Positions 10,551-22,700 of a stretch of DNA of 64,000 bases are shown here, piece after piece. Each line of letters starts with the position of its first letter. Positions within the stretch are counted from its first letter, which is position 1. Where the stretch lies: the NCBI GenBank assembly GCA_023374045.1, contig CM041779.1, positions 301,888,167 to 301,952,166 of the forward strand, given 5' to 3'. Position numbers and translations under genes: made by a program. A model generated the notes under the pieces. That model was not told where the DNA came from. It saw nothing but the letters and a program-made list of their open reading frames with translations, and did no database searches. Origin of the DNA: Limonium bicolor (taxonomy: Eukaryota; Streptophyta; Magnoliopsida; Caryophyllales; Plumbaginaceae).

Positions 10551-12184
10551 TGAGTTCGTACAATGTCAAGGCTCCCAAGTTAACCAGGCTAAACTACTCC
10601 AAATGGTGCGAGCAGATGGAAGCTCAACTAATGTCCGTTGACTACAAAGTTTGGAAGGTAGTTACTAAAGGCGATTTCAAACCCACCGTCACCGTAGAAG
10701 GGAATACTCAGGATAAGCCTGAAGAATAGTGGACAGAGGATGATGAGAAATTACTCAGCAAGAACAAACAAGCTCTGCGGATTCTCGTATCGTCTCTCTC
10801 GGATGAAGATCAAGGAATAGTTCTCGGTATTCAAACAGCGAAAGGTGTGTGGGATTTTCTTAAGATAGCATATCAAGGTACTGAGTCTATTCGAAAAGCA
10901 AAAGAGAAACAGTATAAGAGAGAATTCATTAACTTTAAGATGGCTGAAGGAGAAACATTGGTTGCTGCGATTGAGAGATTCAATCAGATTTTAATCGAAA
11001 TCAAGACAGTGGGTGCATCGCTTATGAATGAACAGACTAATGAGAGATTTTTGGAATCGCTTACTAAAGACTGGTTGAATTACACCTCTATGCTGGAGAA
11101 AGATGGACAAAGTATCGACGGTGTCTTTCGAAGAATTGTGTTCTGATTTAATCGTCCATGAAAGTAAGATGAAAGAACATCATTGGATGGTATTTCTCTT
11201 GAAAGAAAAGATCTTGCTTTGAAGGCAAAAAGGGTGGTGGAAAATACTGATTGGGAGTTAGATGATGAGTTCGACACAGAGATAAATTTACTGGCTCAAG
11301 GTTTGAAGAGAATTATGAGCAGAAAAAAGGGTGGATTTCAGGGTTCAAGCAGCAACCGGCGCGACTCAGATATGAGTAAGGTGGAGTGTTTCCGGTGTCA
11401 CAAGTTAGGTCATATGATAAAGGATTGTCCTTTGTCATCCAAACCCCCGCAGTATAGAAATCGAGATCCCCGTATGGCTGCTGCAGTATGGGGTGAAGAA
11501 GAAGGAGTCTGAACCGGCTGAAAAGGTGGAGGCACATTATTGTATGACGGCTATCCATCGGTCTCACACTGATGAACTAGCATACGATGAATCGATGTGT
11601 CTGGTTGCGAAAGACAAGGAGCATCACTCTCTTGTGGGAGAGCAGGTAAGTTTTCTAACTTCAATAATGTAGGTAGGGAATCTCCGAAAGATCAGATTTT
11701 TGATGCTTTGACGGTCGCTTTATTAGAAATTGAGGCTTTAAAAGGAAAGCTTGACGATGGTAGTAGTAGAGAAATTCAAATAAAGCAACTAGAGCAGGAG
11801 ATAAATGAGTTGAAAAGAAAAAATAAGGAGTTAGCAGAAAAGCTGGTAGAAAGTTCATCCAAGGTGTTACAATCTACGTTTACGTCGTCAGTTAAAAGTA
11901 AGTTGAGTTCAATACCGGAATGGGCAGAAAAGGAAATTCAATTACTTAAGGCAGATAATGAATGGATTCGTCAGGATAATGCTGATCTCCAGAAACAATG
12001 TGATACTCTGGATAGAAGACTGAACATCATCAATCTAGAAAATCCATCGTGGCACACAGGGAAAATCAAACTTAATGAAATTGTTAGAAAACCAAATAAA
12101 AATCGAGGTGGACTAGGGTTCTGTGGAGTTGAAGCTGATCTAAGACCGAAGAAGCAATATACACAAATTAAAACTATTCCTTAA
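10551..12184 (+). pseudogene. Copia gag remnant (UBN2-type capsid, zinc knuckle, coiled coil)
   Basis: The frame starts MSSYNVKAPKLTRLNYSKW, the DUF4219-like N-terminus of plant Copia Gag. A TAG stops it at 10727..10729, and the same frame continues (WTEDDEKLLSKNKQALRIL) into a UBN2-type region up to about 11146. After a frame change a CX2CX4HX4C zinc knuckle (CFRCHKLGHMIKDC) lies near 11386..11427. The segment 11597..12184 encodes a charged heptad-rich coiled coil, as in Sirevirus Gag. Gag would coat and package the element RNA in cytoplasmic particles. At least one stop and two frame shifts break it. Confidence 0.88.
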
Positions 12185-12389
12185 AGAGAAATTTTCGTCT
12201 GGTTCAACAGTGATAGAATGTTGTTATTGTCATATTCTTGGACATCATATCAATTCATGTTTTAAGTTGCAGTGGAAAATGCTAGAGATTCTGCTACTCA
12301 TTCTATTAAATATGCTAGTATGTATTCTCGTCGACCCAAACAGCAATGGGTCCCTAAACGTTATTGATTCCTTTCCTCTATATGCCAGG

Positions 12390-15300
12390 ATTATGCTGAC
12401 GGAGCCAACATTTGGCTTATGGATAGCGGATGTTCTCAGCATATGACTGGAGACCATACACTATTTTAGGAACTTGAAGGTTTACAGGGAGGATTTGTGA
12501 CTTTTGGAAATAATGGGAAGGGACAGATCATTGCTATAGGCACAGTAGGTCACCAGGGGAGTGTTGAAGATGTGTGCTTGGTGGATGGATTAAAGCACAA
12601 TCTACTGAGTGTGTCACAAGTGTGTGATAAGGGTCCTTCCTCTATTACCTTTGACTCTTATGGTTTCATTGTCACAGATTTGACGACAGGCGCACCTCTT
12701 CTGCAAGGATATCGCAGGGGTAATCTGTATCTAGTGGATGTTGATGATCAAAGATTGGACGCTACCTGTCTCACTGCTTCCACAGAAAATGCTAACTTAT
12801 GGCATCAGCGTCTTGGTCATGCTCACATACGCCTGCTTAATAAATTGCGAACTCAACACCTGTTGAAGGATTACCATCGTCGGTTCTTCAGGAAGACTTT
12901 CCTTGCAGTGCATGCCAGCTAAATAAGCAGACTCGCTCAGCACATATTCCTAAGTCTGTGGTTTCTACCTCCACCGTGCTGGAATTGGTACATATGGATT
13001 TGGTAGGACCTATGCGCACCATGACCAGGGCTGGAAAGAAATACATTTTTGTTTTGGTTGATGATTATTCTCGCTTCACTTGGATTTACCTACTTCATGC
13101 TAAAGCCGATACTTTCAATCTGTTTAAAGGGTTTTGTGTTCAGATACAGCGCCAATTGGGGTTTCCTCTGCGTACCATCGATCAGACAATGGTACAGAAT
13201 TTGTCAATCAGCAGTTTCGACAGTTTTGTACTGATCAAGGTATCACCCATACTTTTTCAGCAGTGCGCACACCTCAGCAGAATGGTGTTGTGGAACGAAA
13301 GAATCGTACATTAGTTGAGATGGCACGCACAATGCTTAATGCTAGTGGATTAGCACCTAGTTTCTGGGGAGAGGCTGTTAACACGGCGTGTTATATCCTC
13401 AACAGGGCTCTTATCAGACCTATACTCAATCAAACTCCATATCAGCTGGTAAAGGGACGACCTCCGTCAATTGGATATTTTAAGGTATTTGGGTGTAGGT
13501 GTTTCATTTTGCACAATGGTAAACTTAACACTGGGAAGCTTGATACCAGAGGAGATGAAGGAGTATTTTTGGGATATTCTACTACTAGTAAGGCTTATCG
13601 GGTATTCAACAAACGCACTCTTGTCGTGGAAGAATCGTCATATGTACGATTTGATGAAAAGAATTTTGGTTCCCGAAATCCAAAAATATTGGGTCAAATT
13701 AGGTGTCGATGATTCTGATGATTCAGACTCGGATTCTCCATCTCCATCTGTTCAAATTTCTCCTATCACATCACATACAGATTCTCATTCAGTTCCTTCT
13801 ACTTCGTTACAACCGTCTTCTGATAATCCGAATAGCTCATCTATGCAGGTTGAAACCTCTGGAACAGACAATTCTGTATCAGAATCAAATCAAGACCCAA
13901 GCTCATCATCTGATGATACCTCAGTGCCCCTTAACATTCCTTCTCATCGGGCTCCAGGCGTTACGCTAGATAATCTTCTTTGAGACTTGAACTCAGGACG
14001 TGTGACTCGTAACTCACTTCGGAACTTCTGTGCTCATGAAGGTTTCCTGTCAAGTATTGAACCCCGTAATATCAAGAAGCCCTTACTGATTCTGATTGGA
14101 TACAGGCTATGCAGGACGAACTCAATGAGTTCAAACAGAATGATGTCTGGACCTTAGTTCCTCGACCAAGTCATAAGGAGGTTATCGGTACGCACTGGGT
14201 TAATCACAACAAACTTGATACTGATGGTCATGTTGCTCGTAACAAGGCCCGCTTAGTAGTTCAGGGGTACAATCAACAAGAGGGGATAGACTATGACGAA
14301 ACTTATGCACCTGTTGCCCGTCTAGAAGCTTCGTATGTTGATCGCTTTGCAGCACATAGGGCATTTCCCTTATACCAGATGGATGTTAAATGTGCATTTC
14401 TGAATGGTTATATTGATAAAGAGGTTTATATAGCTCAACCCCCTGGATTTATTGATCAGTCCAGACCTAATGATGTTTTTCTACTCAAGAAATCTGTATA
14501 TGGATTGAAGCAGGCTCCGCGGGTCTGGTATGCTCGCCTTACTTTTCCTTCAGAAGGATTTACTAGAGGTCAAGTGGATAGTACGTTGTTCATCAAATTC
14601 CAGGACTCTGATATATTGTTGATTCAAATCTACGTTGATGACATTGTGTTTGGATCATCTGTCCTGGTTGTCTAAATCGTTTGAAACTGTGATGACTAAC
14701 GAATTTTCAATGAGCAGCATGGGAGAACTCACGTTTTTCTTAGGTTTGCAAATTCGTCAGACTACCACTCACACGTTTGTTTGGCAAGGGAAATACACTA
14801 CTGAATTACTATCCAAGTTTGGGTTTGACTCTGCAAAATCCCTGGCAACCCCAATGTCTAGTATTGTTAAACTTGGTTAGAAACTCATGCTAAATCCACT
14901 GATCCCACCGAATATAGGGCTATGATTGGCTCTTTAATGTACCTCACTGCAAGCAGACCAGATATTCTCTACAGTGTCTACTATTGTGCCCGGTTTCAGG
15001 CCGATCCACGAGTTCCTCATCTTCAAGCAGTGAAACGAATTTTTCGTTACTTGCGTGGCACTCCTAACCTGGGTTTGGCTTATCATGTAGAATCTTCTTT
15101 TACACTCCAGGCATACACTGATGCAAATTTTGGAGGATCTCTTACTGATCGCAAGAGTACATCAAGATGTGCCCAGCTCCTTGGTACTAGTCTGGTATCT
15201 TGGTTCTCTAAGAAACAATCCTCTGTGGCTTTGTCCACCACTGAAGCTGAGTATATTGCTGCTGCTACATGTTGTGCACAAGTTCTATGGCTACAATATC

Positions 15301-15560
15301 AACTTGAAGACTATGGCATGCCCCAATCACTAGTTCCTATCTATTGCGACAATCAATCTACTATTGCTTTGTCAAAGAATCCCGTTCAACACTCTCGTAC
15401 AAAACATATTGAGATACGTCACCATTTTCTTCGTGATCAAGTCGAGAAAGGGACAGTAGAATTGCTCCATTGTTCTACTGAAGCAATTGGCGGATATCTT
15501 TACCAAACCGCTTCCTCGGGAGATCTTCAATCGTCTGAGTCTAGCACTGGGCATGGTTAA
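12390..15560 (+). pseudogene. Copia pol remnant (protease, integrase, RT, RNase H)
   Basis: The domain order is Copia. The aspartic protease motif WLMDSGCSQHMTG is at about 12413. The GAG-pre-integrase region (LWHQRLGHAH) is near 12800. The integrase core is split by a frame change near 13180 (MDLVGP, then SDNGTEF and ERKNRTL). Reverse transcriptase spans 14109..14675 with [16 protein letters not shown] and YVDD (14631..14642), and shifts frame after [10 protein letters not shown]. RNase H runs from 14922 (AYTDANFGG, STTEAEYIA, CDNQSTIALSKNP). At least four breaks are visible: a TAG after the protease motif, near 13180, near 13985 and near 14670. It once made cDNA and integrated it; it cannot now. 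Confidence 0.93.
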
Positions 15561-15983
15561 CATTGATTAAGGTCCATTACTTTTATTTTCTGTGTTTTTC
15601 TCTTTTGTGTACAAACATGGTACTAGGTATGAGTGGAGTTTACATTTACATCTATGTGAGGATTCCGTTGACTACTGTGGAACACGTTATAGATGATCTG
15701 GATCAATGTTATAGTAGGAATGTTTTTCATGTTATGGTTTACCTTTCTTCTGTTTTTTTTTTATTTATGGTTTCCCATCCTTCAAAAACAAAAAAACCCC
15801 GATATGCCACAAATACTTCTTCACGTTCTTCTCAAACGTCGTCCACTCTGCATACCCATTTACCCACGTTTTGTCAGCTTTACTTGCTTGTCAGTCTTAG
15901 CCCAAATCTTCCGTAGCGTCTTCTCTTTTTCAAAATCCCTGATCTTTACTGCTTGCTCGTGTCTTCTTGCTCCTTTACCTTCG

Positions 15984-17489
15984 CCATGGAAAACGTTATG
16001 TATGACCCTGCCTTTGCCTACCGTCAGCTTCTTTCCCTCTCAGTTCCACATTTTCTTGATTCGTCCATTCCGAGCATTTCTATCGACTATAGTTTGCTCC
16101 CCATGCAGCCAGAATTTCATGTCCCACTTGCTGTTGAGTACCCTCCTCACTTTTACCTATGCCGCCTTCTACTCCAGATTCTTCACCCACGAAGTGTGCT
16201 GATGATTTTCCTTCTTGCAATGTCCCATTTGACGATTCCCCTGTCTCTGATCCTATGCCCACATCTCCACCATTATCTCCTCAAAACCCTTCCCCTCCCC
16301 ACCGAAACCCTAGATCCTAGACCCATCCTTCTCGGGTTGCTGTTCTTCGACGTCGCCAAACTCTTCGGCCGCGTCGTCCTCAGCCTCCTCCCCTCATCTA
16401 CCCCGTCGCACCCTGATGTTCTTTCGGATGATGACGTGCCACTGTCAGTCTTGCGCCAACGCAAGCGTTCGCTACACACACTCACATTGCGTCTTCTTCC
16501 AAGCGTCGCGCGTGCGACTCCGGCGCCCAGCTCTTCCGCTACTATGTCGTGTTGCTTCATCAGGTTCTTCATCGACGAATTCCGCCTGGTCTGGTCACTT
16601 TTTCCCTGTTTTCCCTCATTTAATCTGAAATTCGTAATGCACACATTGTTGTGGGAAAACGTGTGGATTGTGCTTGGCTCCGTAAGAACAAGTTGTCCAA
16701 CATTGCTAGTTGCCTTTCAGCTCAAGGCTGGTCGTCCGTGTTTACTTTGGGTACGAAAATCTACTGGGAGTGGTTAAGGAATTTTACAAGAACTTGCAGT
16801 TTGTGGATGAGTATTTGATTCGGTCTAAGGTTAAAGGGGTGGATATTGAGTTAACTCCTGATTTGATCGGCATGATTCTGGATGTTCCTTTTGAGGGTAT
16901 TAAGACTTTTCTCGCGAGGTTAATACTTTTGCTCCCTCTCAAAAGGATGAGGATCTTTTTGGTTTCTTTGGGATTGAACCTGAGACCCGGAAGATTCGGT
17001 CTGTTCCTCAAAGGCAGCTTGATGTGCTTGGACGATTACTCATATCATTGTTTATCAAGGTGTAGCTCCCAGGAATGACCAACGTGGGACGGTTACATTC
17101 CTGGACATATGTTTGATGTGGTGTCTTATACAGAAATGTCCTATAAGCTTGCCTCACTTCATGCTATTTCATATCCATCATGCTATCACTGAGTGTACCT
17201 CTCTTTGCCTTATGCTGCCTGGCTGACGACGATCTTTGAGTACTTCTCTGTTGATCTTTCTACTGACTCTGCCAAAGTTCTGGATCATAATCATGAACTT
17301 TCACAGACTACCCTATCCAAGATGGGTCTTGCCCTGGCTGGGAATATATGGATTGTTAAACAGCCGCCTAGAGCTGTTTCAGAGAATCTTGGCAGTGTTT
17401 CGCACCAGTTGGAAGAACTTCTGTCTCTGGTCAAGGATGTGAATGCACGTTTGGCACATCTTGAAGCTCATCTGGGGGTGCGACGATAA
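15984..17489 (+). pseudogene. Extra 3' ORF remnant, putative-plant-transposon-protein type (env-like position)
   Basis: About 2.35 kb separates RNase H from the 3' LTR, far more than a standard Copia element. Fragments in shifting frames encode MENVMYDPAFAYRQ near 15984, VPLSVLRQRKRS near 16436, VKEFYKNL ... SKVKGVDIELTPDLIGMILD near 16766..16890, YAAWLTTIFEYFSVDLS near 17211, and a C-terminal heptad stretch (QLEELLSLVKDVNARLAHL) to 17489. The middle part resembles the domain called putative plant transposon protein, often found in this position in SIRE-like elements. The role is unknown, and no convincing signal peptide or fusion peptide is visible. The match is by pattern only. Confidence 0.55.
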
Positions 17490-17832
17490 TTTCTCCTCAT
17501 GTTCCTTGCCCTATTCTGTTGGTTTCCCTTAGTGATGTTGTTGTTCTCCAGACTTAGCTGTTGGTGTAATCCTTTTTTGTTGGTGCTTCTATCAGACTAT
17601 TTTTCTTTATGTCCTTCGTATGTTCTGTGAGCTGTTTCTTGGTTGCTCCTGTTGTTTTTGCCACTATCTGAGACTCCTTCCTGCAATTAACATTGTATAA
17701 AATGTTATTCCGTGTTCCTCAGTATGTCTTTTTACATTTCGTGAGGTTATAGGCCCGTACCATTTTTTGATTGCGCAAAAGGAGGAAGCATGGTGAATAT
17801 AAGTATTTTGGCTGTTGATCTAGTTAGCTTTG

Positions 17833-17926
17833 TTTCAGGGGGAATCTACATTTCAGGGGGAATATGATATACGTGGTATCTCTTTTCACCATGACCAAGT
17901 TTGCACACATAAAAAAAGGGGGAAAC
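17833..17926 (+). other. Main and accessory polypurine tracts of the Copia element
   Basis: AAAAAAAGGGGGAAAC (17911..17926) directly precedes the 3' LTR. Upstream, TTTCAGGGGGAA occurs twice (17833 and 17851) and an AAAAGGAGGAAG tract lies near 17777. Multiple polypurine tracts are described as a Sirevirus signature. Confidence 0.75.
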
Positions 17927-18525
17927 TGTAAATGTATGTGGGCGACACATACTTATAGTTTTTGATGTGTGACAAATATGCAGTGCCGGTCTTATACTCA
18001 ACATATGATTTATCTTGGTAAAATTCATCTTGACTACAACAGAAAGTTGAGCTGCTCACGTGACATTATATGCTGCGATAGGTTGTTAAGATTCCTTCAT
18101 ATATATCTCCCTTTATTCTCAGTACTATTGGAGAGGAGATATATCTTCCTGAGTTCTCGTTATTGTTGGGGAGTTTGTTTACTTATTTGATTATTCCTTT
18201 TGTATATATACACTGCATAGGTATAGTTTAGGGTTGCGCTTTTGGGTATTAAGAACAGATCGACACCCTTTTACGGCGAGACCCATTGAGTGTTATGAGA
18301 GTGATTCTTTATTCGTGAATCGAGGTGTGTGACTATCATTCGAAGAGTGATAGATTAGTGAGTGATTGTTCAAGGTGTTGAACAGATCAGGTGAGGAGTT
18401 TTTCACGCTATTAATATATATTAGTGGCTGAGTTTTCTTCTATATCGAGATTGCATTCTTTATATTAGTTAACACCAAGAACTCGGTTTAAGACTGAGTA
18501 AACCGGATCTCGTTACGAACTGTCA
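17927..18525 (+). repeat. 3' LTR of the Copia element
   Basis: It begins TGTAAATGTATG after the polypurine tract and ends ACTGTCA before the target duplication TCGTG. It is about 97 percent identical to the 5' LTR by eye, with small indels near 18418, 18448 and 18507. Confidence 0.95.
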
Positions 18526-18530
18526 TCGTG

Positions 18531-18918
18531 TAATTCAATATTGGTCTGTTACCGGATATTAGAAACCTGGTGTGATATATGAAATGAACAAACAAAAACA
18601 GCTTAAACTAATTGAAAAAAAGTTAAGCCAAATAGAGCGTCGTTATCTTGTAAAAAAAGTGAAAGAATGTGTTAATTAATTAGACTTGACTATTCGGTTC
18701 ATATAGTTTGGCCGGTTCAGTTTGGTTTAGCTAACTTTAATATTGTTTCAATTCAGGTTCAGTTTGGAATGATTGAATTCATTTTTTTTAATTATGTTCA
18801 GGTTTGTGATACTTAGTGTTATGTTTGGAGCAGTTCATATTGCATTCCGTTGAAGTAACAACAAAAGTTACTTTTTATTAACTCGATATGGGTAGTTTTT
18901 TATTATATCTATTGCGGT
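18531..18918. other. Flank between the Copia and CACTA insertions
   Basis: AT-rich sequence with GGTTCAGTTTGGTT-type runs. A similar GGTTGGGTTGGGTTCGG style resumes at 36061 on the far side of the CACTA element, so these two pieces were adjacent before the CACTA insertion. No gene is seen. Confidence 0.6.
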
Positions 18919-18921
18919 ACG

Positions 18922-19375
18922 TACTAGTAGAAAAATGACCTATTTCGACGGTTCTAAGGGGCCTATTTCAGCGGTTGTAAACCGTTGAAATGAGCACCGT
19001 CGAAATAGGTGTACCTATCTCGGCGGCTGTAACACCAAACCACCGAAAAAGGTGCGTGCCGAAATCAAAATCTAACCACATCTATCTCGGCGGTTCTTAG
19101 CTTACAACCGCCGAGATTGACACAAGGTCGGTCCCAGGGTCGGTCCCTAGGGTGATCAATACCAGAAGGCTTTTTGTGACGGACCGACCTTAAACCAGGG
19201 TCGGTCTCTGGGTCGGTCCATTCCAGAATACATTCTAGTATTGACCGCCCTAGGGACTGACCCTGGGACCAACCCTGTGTCTATCTCGGTGGTTGTAAGC
19301 TAAGAACTGCCGAGGTAGGCTACTTTTGTATCTATTTCGGCGGTTCTTAGCTTAGAACCGCCAAAATAGCCCCCC
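18922..19375. repeat. CACTA left subterminal repeat array and palindrome
   Basis: Many direct and inverted copies of the motif TATCTCGGCGGTT / AACCGCCGAGATA occur here, as expected for sites bound by the element-encoded TNPA-like protein. Within it, 19081..19320 is one imperfect palindrome whose inner part consists of GGTCGGTCC / GGACCGACC units. Confidence 0.85.
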
Positions 19376-19709
19376 CTTTTTTGTTTTTTGTTTTTTCCAT
19401 CCCTGCATATGTATTCACCATAACACACTAATGATTCAATGAGACCTGTAATATAGCTGCATCCACACATGGAGCTCCAGCACACATTCATAAAGTTCTA
19501 AAAGCGCTCAATTTATATCAACGACGCGCCACAATTTGAGATTAAACAAACTAATGCAATTACACTTAATTACACGCTTTCACTGCAAAGAAAAAACCAC
19601 ATCATAATTCAAATCTACCATTACTCCATCCGCAAGTGTACAAAATTACAATTACGTACTCGAAAAAGTTCACAAATCATCTTCATCATCAACAATTCAT
19701 TAAACTTGT

Positions 19710-22700
19710 TCAGACGAACTCCGACCATTCCTCAAGAATCTCAACAATTTGAGTTTCTTCATATTGACCACCTTGGAGCAATTCTTTGTAAGCCTTGATA
19801 AAAATTGAACATTAATCTAAAGCCTACAAGTTTAACAACATGTAAAGAGCATAACTGAAACTTTTAATGAATGTTACCTTGTCTAACTAGTGATCTAGTA
19901 AGAGGAACGACGCTCCTACTATGTTATTCATAAATCTCATGTCATAGTATCCACATTCCGAACCCCCGAGATGCACCAGACACTATACATACATATTGAC
20001 AATTATAAACTAGTGTTGACATTATCACATAAATTTAGCAATTAAGAGTACCTTCACTAGGTTCCAAGGGATGTGATTCTTCAATGGTTTTTCCATTGTC
20101 ATGAATGCAACTCTCATGGAACTATATACATCAGCAATATAGTTGTAAGTATCAGTAGGAAGTTTCGAAACAATTAATGTTAAGTAATAACAATTGTTGT
20201 TTAAGATAACAAACTTACCTCAATATTGCGTTGGCGAACTTTGGTCTCTTAACACCCCTACCAAGTGAGTCAAATTGAAAGACTCGTGGGTAATGCATCA
20301 CTAGCACAAGCAATGACCAACTTTGACTATTCACAAATTACACAATGTGTTGAAATCATTAAACAACTAACACAAACTATAAATAGATTATACTAAGAGA
20401 AATAGTCAAATATCATACCCTTGATGATATGGTAGCATAATAAATGACTTGCCTGCACATTCAAATATGGCATTTGTCAGATATGGCATAAGGCGTTGCA
20501 TGTCACTTGTCATCTGGGTTAAACAGCATATAGCAGGACACGGGAATCCAAATCTGTGATCTTGGTAGACGTCGATCGCCTTATTATGCACATGCCTGCA
20601 CCATGAAGACAATATCATTAGTTATTTACTTTTTATTCAAACATCTAATTCATCACCAATCAATATATTCATAATATAAAAGGTAGAAGTCACTCACATG
20701 ACGGCTGACTTGATAATCAACACATTCAACCAATCCCTCGTGAAACATTCCTTGAAGTCGAACATATATATCTTAAATTGATGTGTATATCCTACTTTAA
20801 CTTGATGGTGAAATATCCTCTCGTGATCTTCCACAGTGATGGAATCACAGTGAGGTGGCAGCAGCAGCAACGATGAGTGAAGAATCTTCATATTAGTCAA
20901 CAAGCCACCCAATATTCTTTGCTCAACCAAATCAGGTCTAATCATGAAATTGGTGGATTCCTTTGATTGAACAAGTGCAGCAATTCTTTTTCCTTTTCCC
21001 TAATCAGTCTTTGGTCAACTCATTTCCTATGATATTAACTAATTAAGTATATGGATGCATGGTGGTATATCAATAGTTTTAGAGCAATGATTAAGAGTAA
21101 TTACCTGCCTAGAGAGTTTGACCTATCTTACTGGCCACTGCATGTCACAGTTTGTGCACTATGTAGTGTCGGTCTTTCTGGGGTCAGCACCGGTAAACAG
21201 ATGTCACCATGCTCTGCAACAAAGTCATCCAGAAGCACTCGTGCATGGTACGGTCGGAGTAGTTCACCGTTCACAATATCACTTGCATTTGAAGGGAAAA
21301 GTTTACCCCATGCCGCCATGACATCTTCTTCTCCAGTGTGTAAAAACAACATGCACTCAGTGGGTTCCTGAATGTTATGTGGAACTTATTTAGATCGAAA
21401 TTATGAAATCATAGTTCTTTGATGATATTAGTGATCAAGTGAAAAGTCTTAATTGTCATGTACTCAATTTAAATGTTAGACTAACCTTTATAGATGAATG
21501 GGTAAGCGGCTCAGCCGTGTGGACACTACTTCTCAATAAGGGTGCACTCTGTTGCTGAATGGGTGACTCAGCTTGTGGTCGAGAAATTTCTTGGCTGCTA
21601 TGCATCTATAATTGAAACCTTGACATAGCCTGAGCGATACTTTCGTCGACGCTCTGATTAATCCTCTGTTCCATCTCATCCATCACTCTCAGGTGCTCCT
21701 CGTAGCTGATCGTCCTCCCCGGTGCTTTTTTGGACCCGGGTACGCTAAATGCCTGGTGGATACCAACGTGCCCACCAAACCCAATGGCACGACCTGGACG
21801 ATCCTTCTTACCAAGCGCGCGTGTAAGAGGATCATCATTCCTCTCTGGGGACCAGGTGCCCTGGGTGAGAGAGGTTAAGTCACTCTAATACAACACACAC
21901 ATACAGTTGTTAGTTTATCATAAGTTCATACACAAATGAAATGAACAATTCCACTAAAAATGAAATGATATCACTTACCATTTGAGCAATAACTGCTCTC
22001 GTGGGTTTGTCATATTGAGGATTTTCGGGAGTAGAGTTCTTCAGAACATGGCTTAACTCCCAGACTTTCATTCTTCTGTCACTGATATCCAATGAGCCAT
22101 CAGTGGGTAGATATCCCTTTTTCTCCTATTCTGGTACCATTTGAGCAATACTTTTTCCACCTAAGTGGTGAGGGTACACATTCTTCTTAGCATTTGCTTG
22201 CTGTTTCTCACGGAGAGCCTGCATAAATTAATATGATCATGTTTAGTGAAATTAAACACAAAAAAGACATAAGAAAGCGTAACATATGTATTTACGACAA
22301 TAAAATGCATTTGGAACTCCGGTGTGTGACGTGACTCAACAAATTGTACCCATTTCTCTTTGGTGATGCCTTCGTAAATCTCTCATGGTTGCCTCTCACC
22401 GCTGAGATCATGATCTGAAGCATCTGGATCTTCTGAAGCTGGCATCTTGTAAATGAACTTGTCAGCTAACTTATTCTTGTGGTCCCTGAACTCTTTTGAC
22501 ATTAATGACAGCACATTCTTTTTAAGTGCGGGATCCAGGGAGAAACGAGCCTACATGCATGATTAGCCAGTTAGTATGATGAACATAAATATTCTATTAT
22601 TTTACAACACCATCGTAATAATGTACAGATTTACCCGAAGACACTCAAACGTGGTATCCTTCAACCCTTGAGGCACTTGCTTCCAGTTGTGGTTGATGTT

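Larger units (their letters stand above)
9894..18525 (+). mobile_element. Full-length degenerate Copia retrotransposon, Sirevirus-like
   Basis: Two LTRs of about 597 bp flank an internal region with a Met-tRNA primer site, gag, protease, integrase, reverse transcriptase and RNase H in Copia order, an extra 3' region and a polypurine tract. The 5-bp target duplication TCGTG (9889..9893 and 18526..18530) is intact. By eye the LTRs differ by about 18 substitutions and three small indels. A coiled coil after the gag zinc knuckle, extra sequence after RNase H and repeated polypurine tracts fit the SIRE/Maximus (Sirevirus) group. The coding regions contain stops and frameshifts, so it is not autonomous now. 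Confidence 0.95.

Noticed and set aside
15693..16202. 169-codon frame rich in Phe, Leu and Ser
   Set aside because: It runs across non-coding and other-frame segments of the Copia 3' region; recognisable residues lie in other frames.
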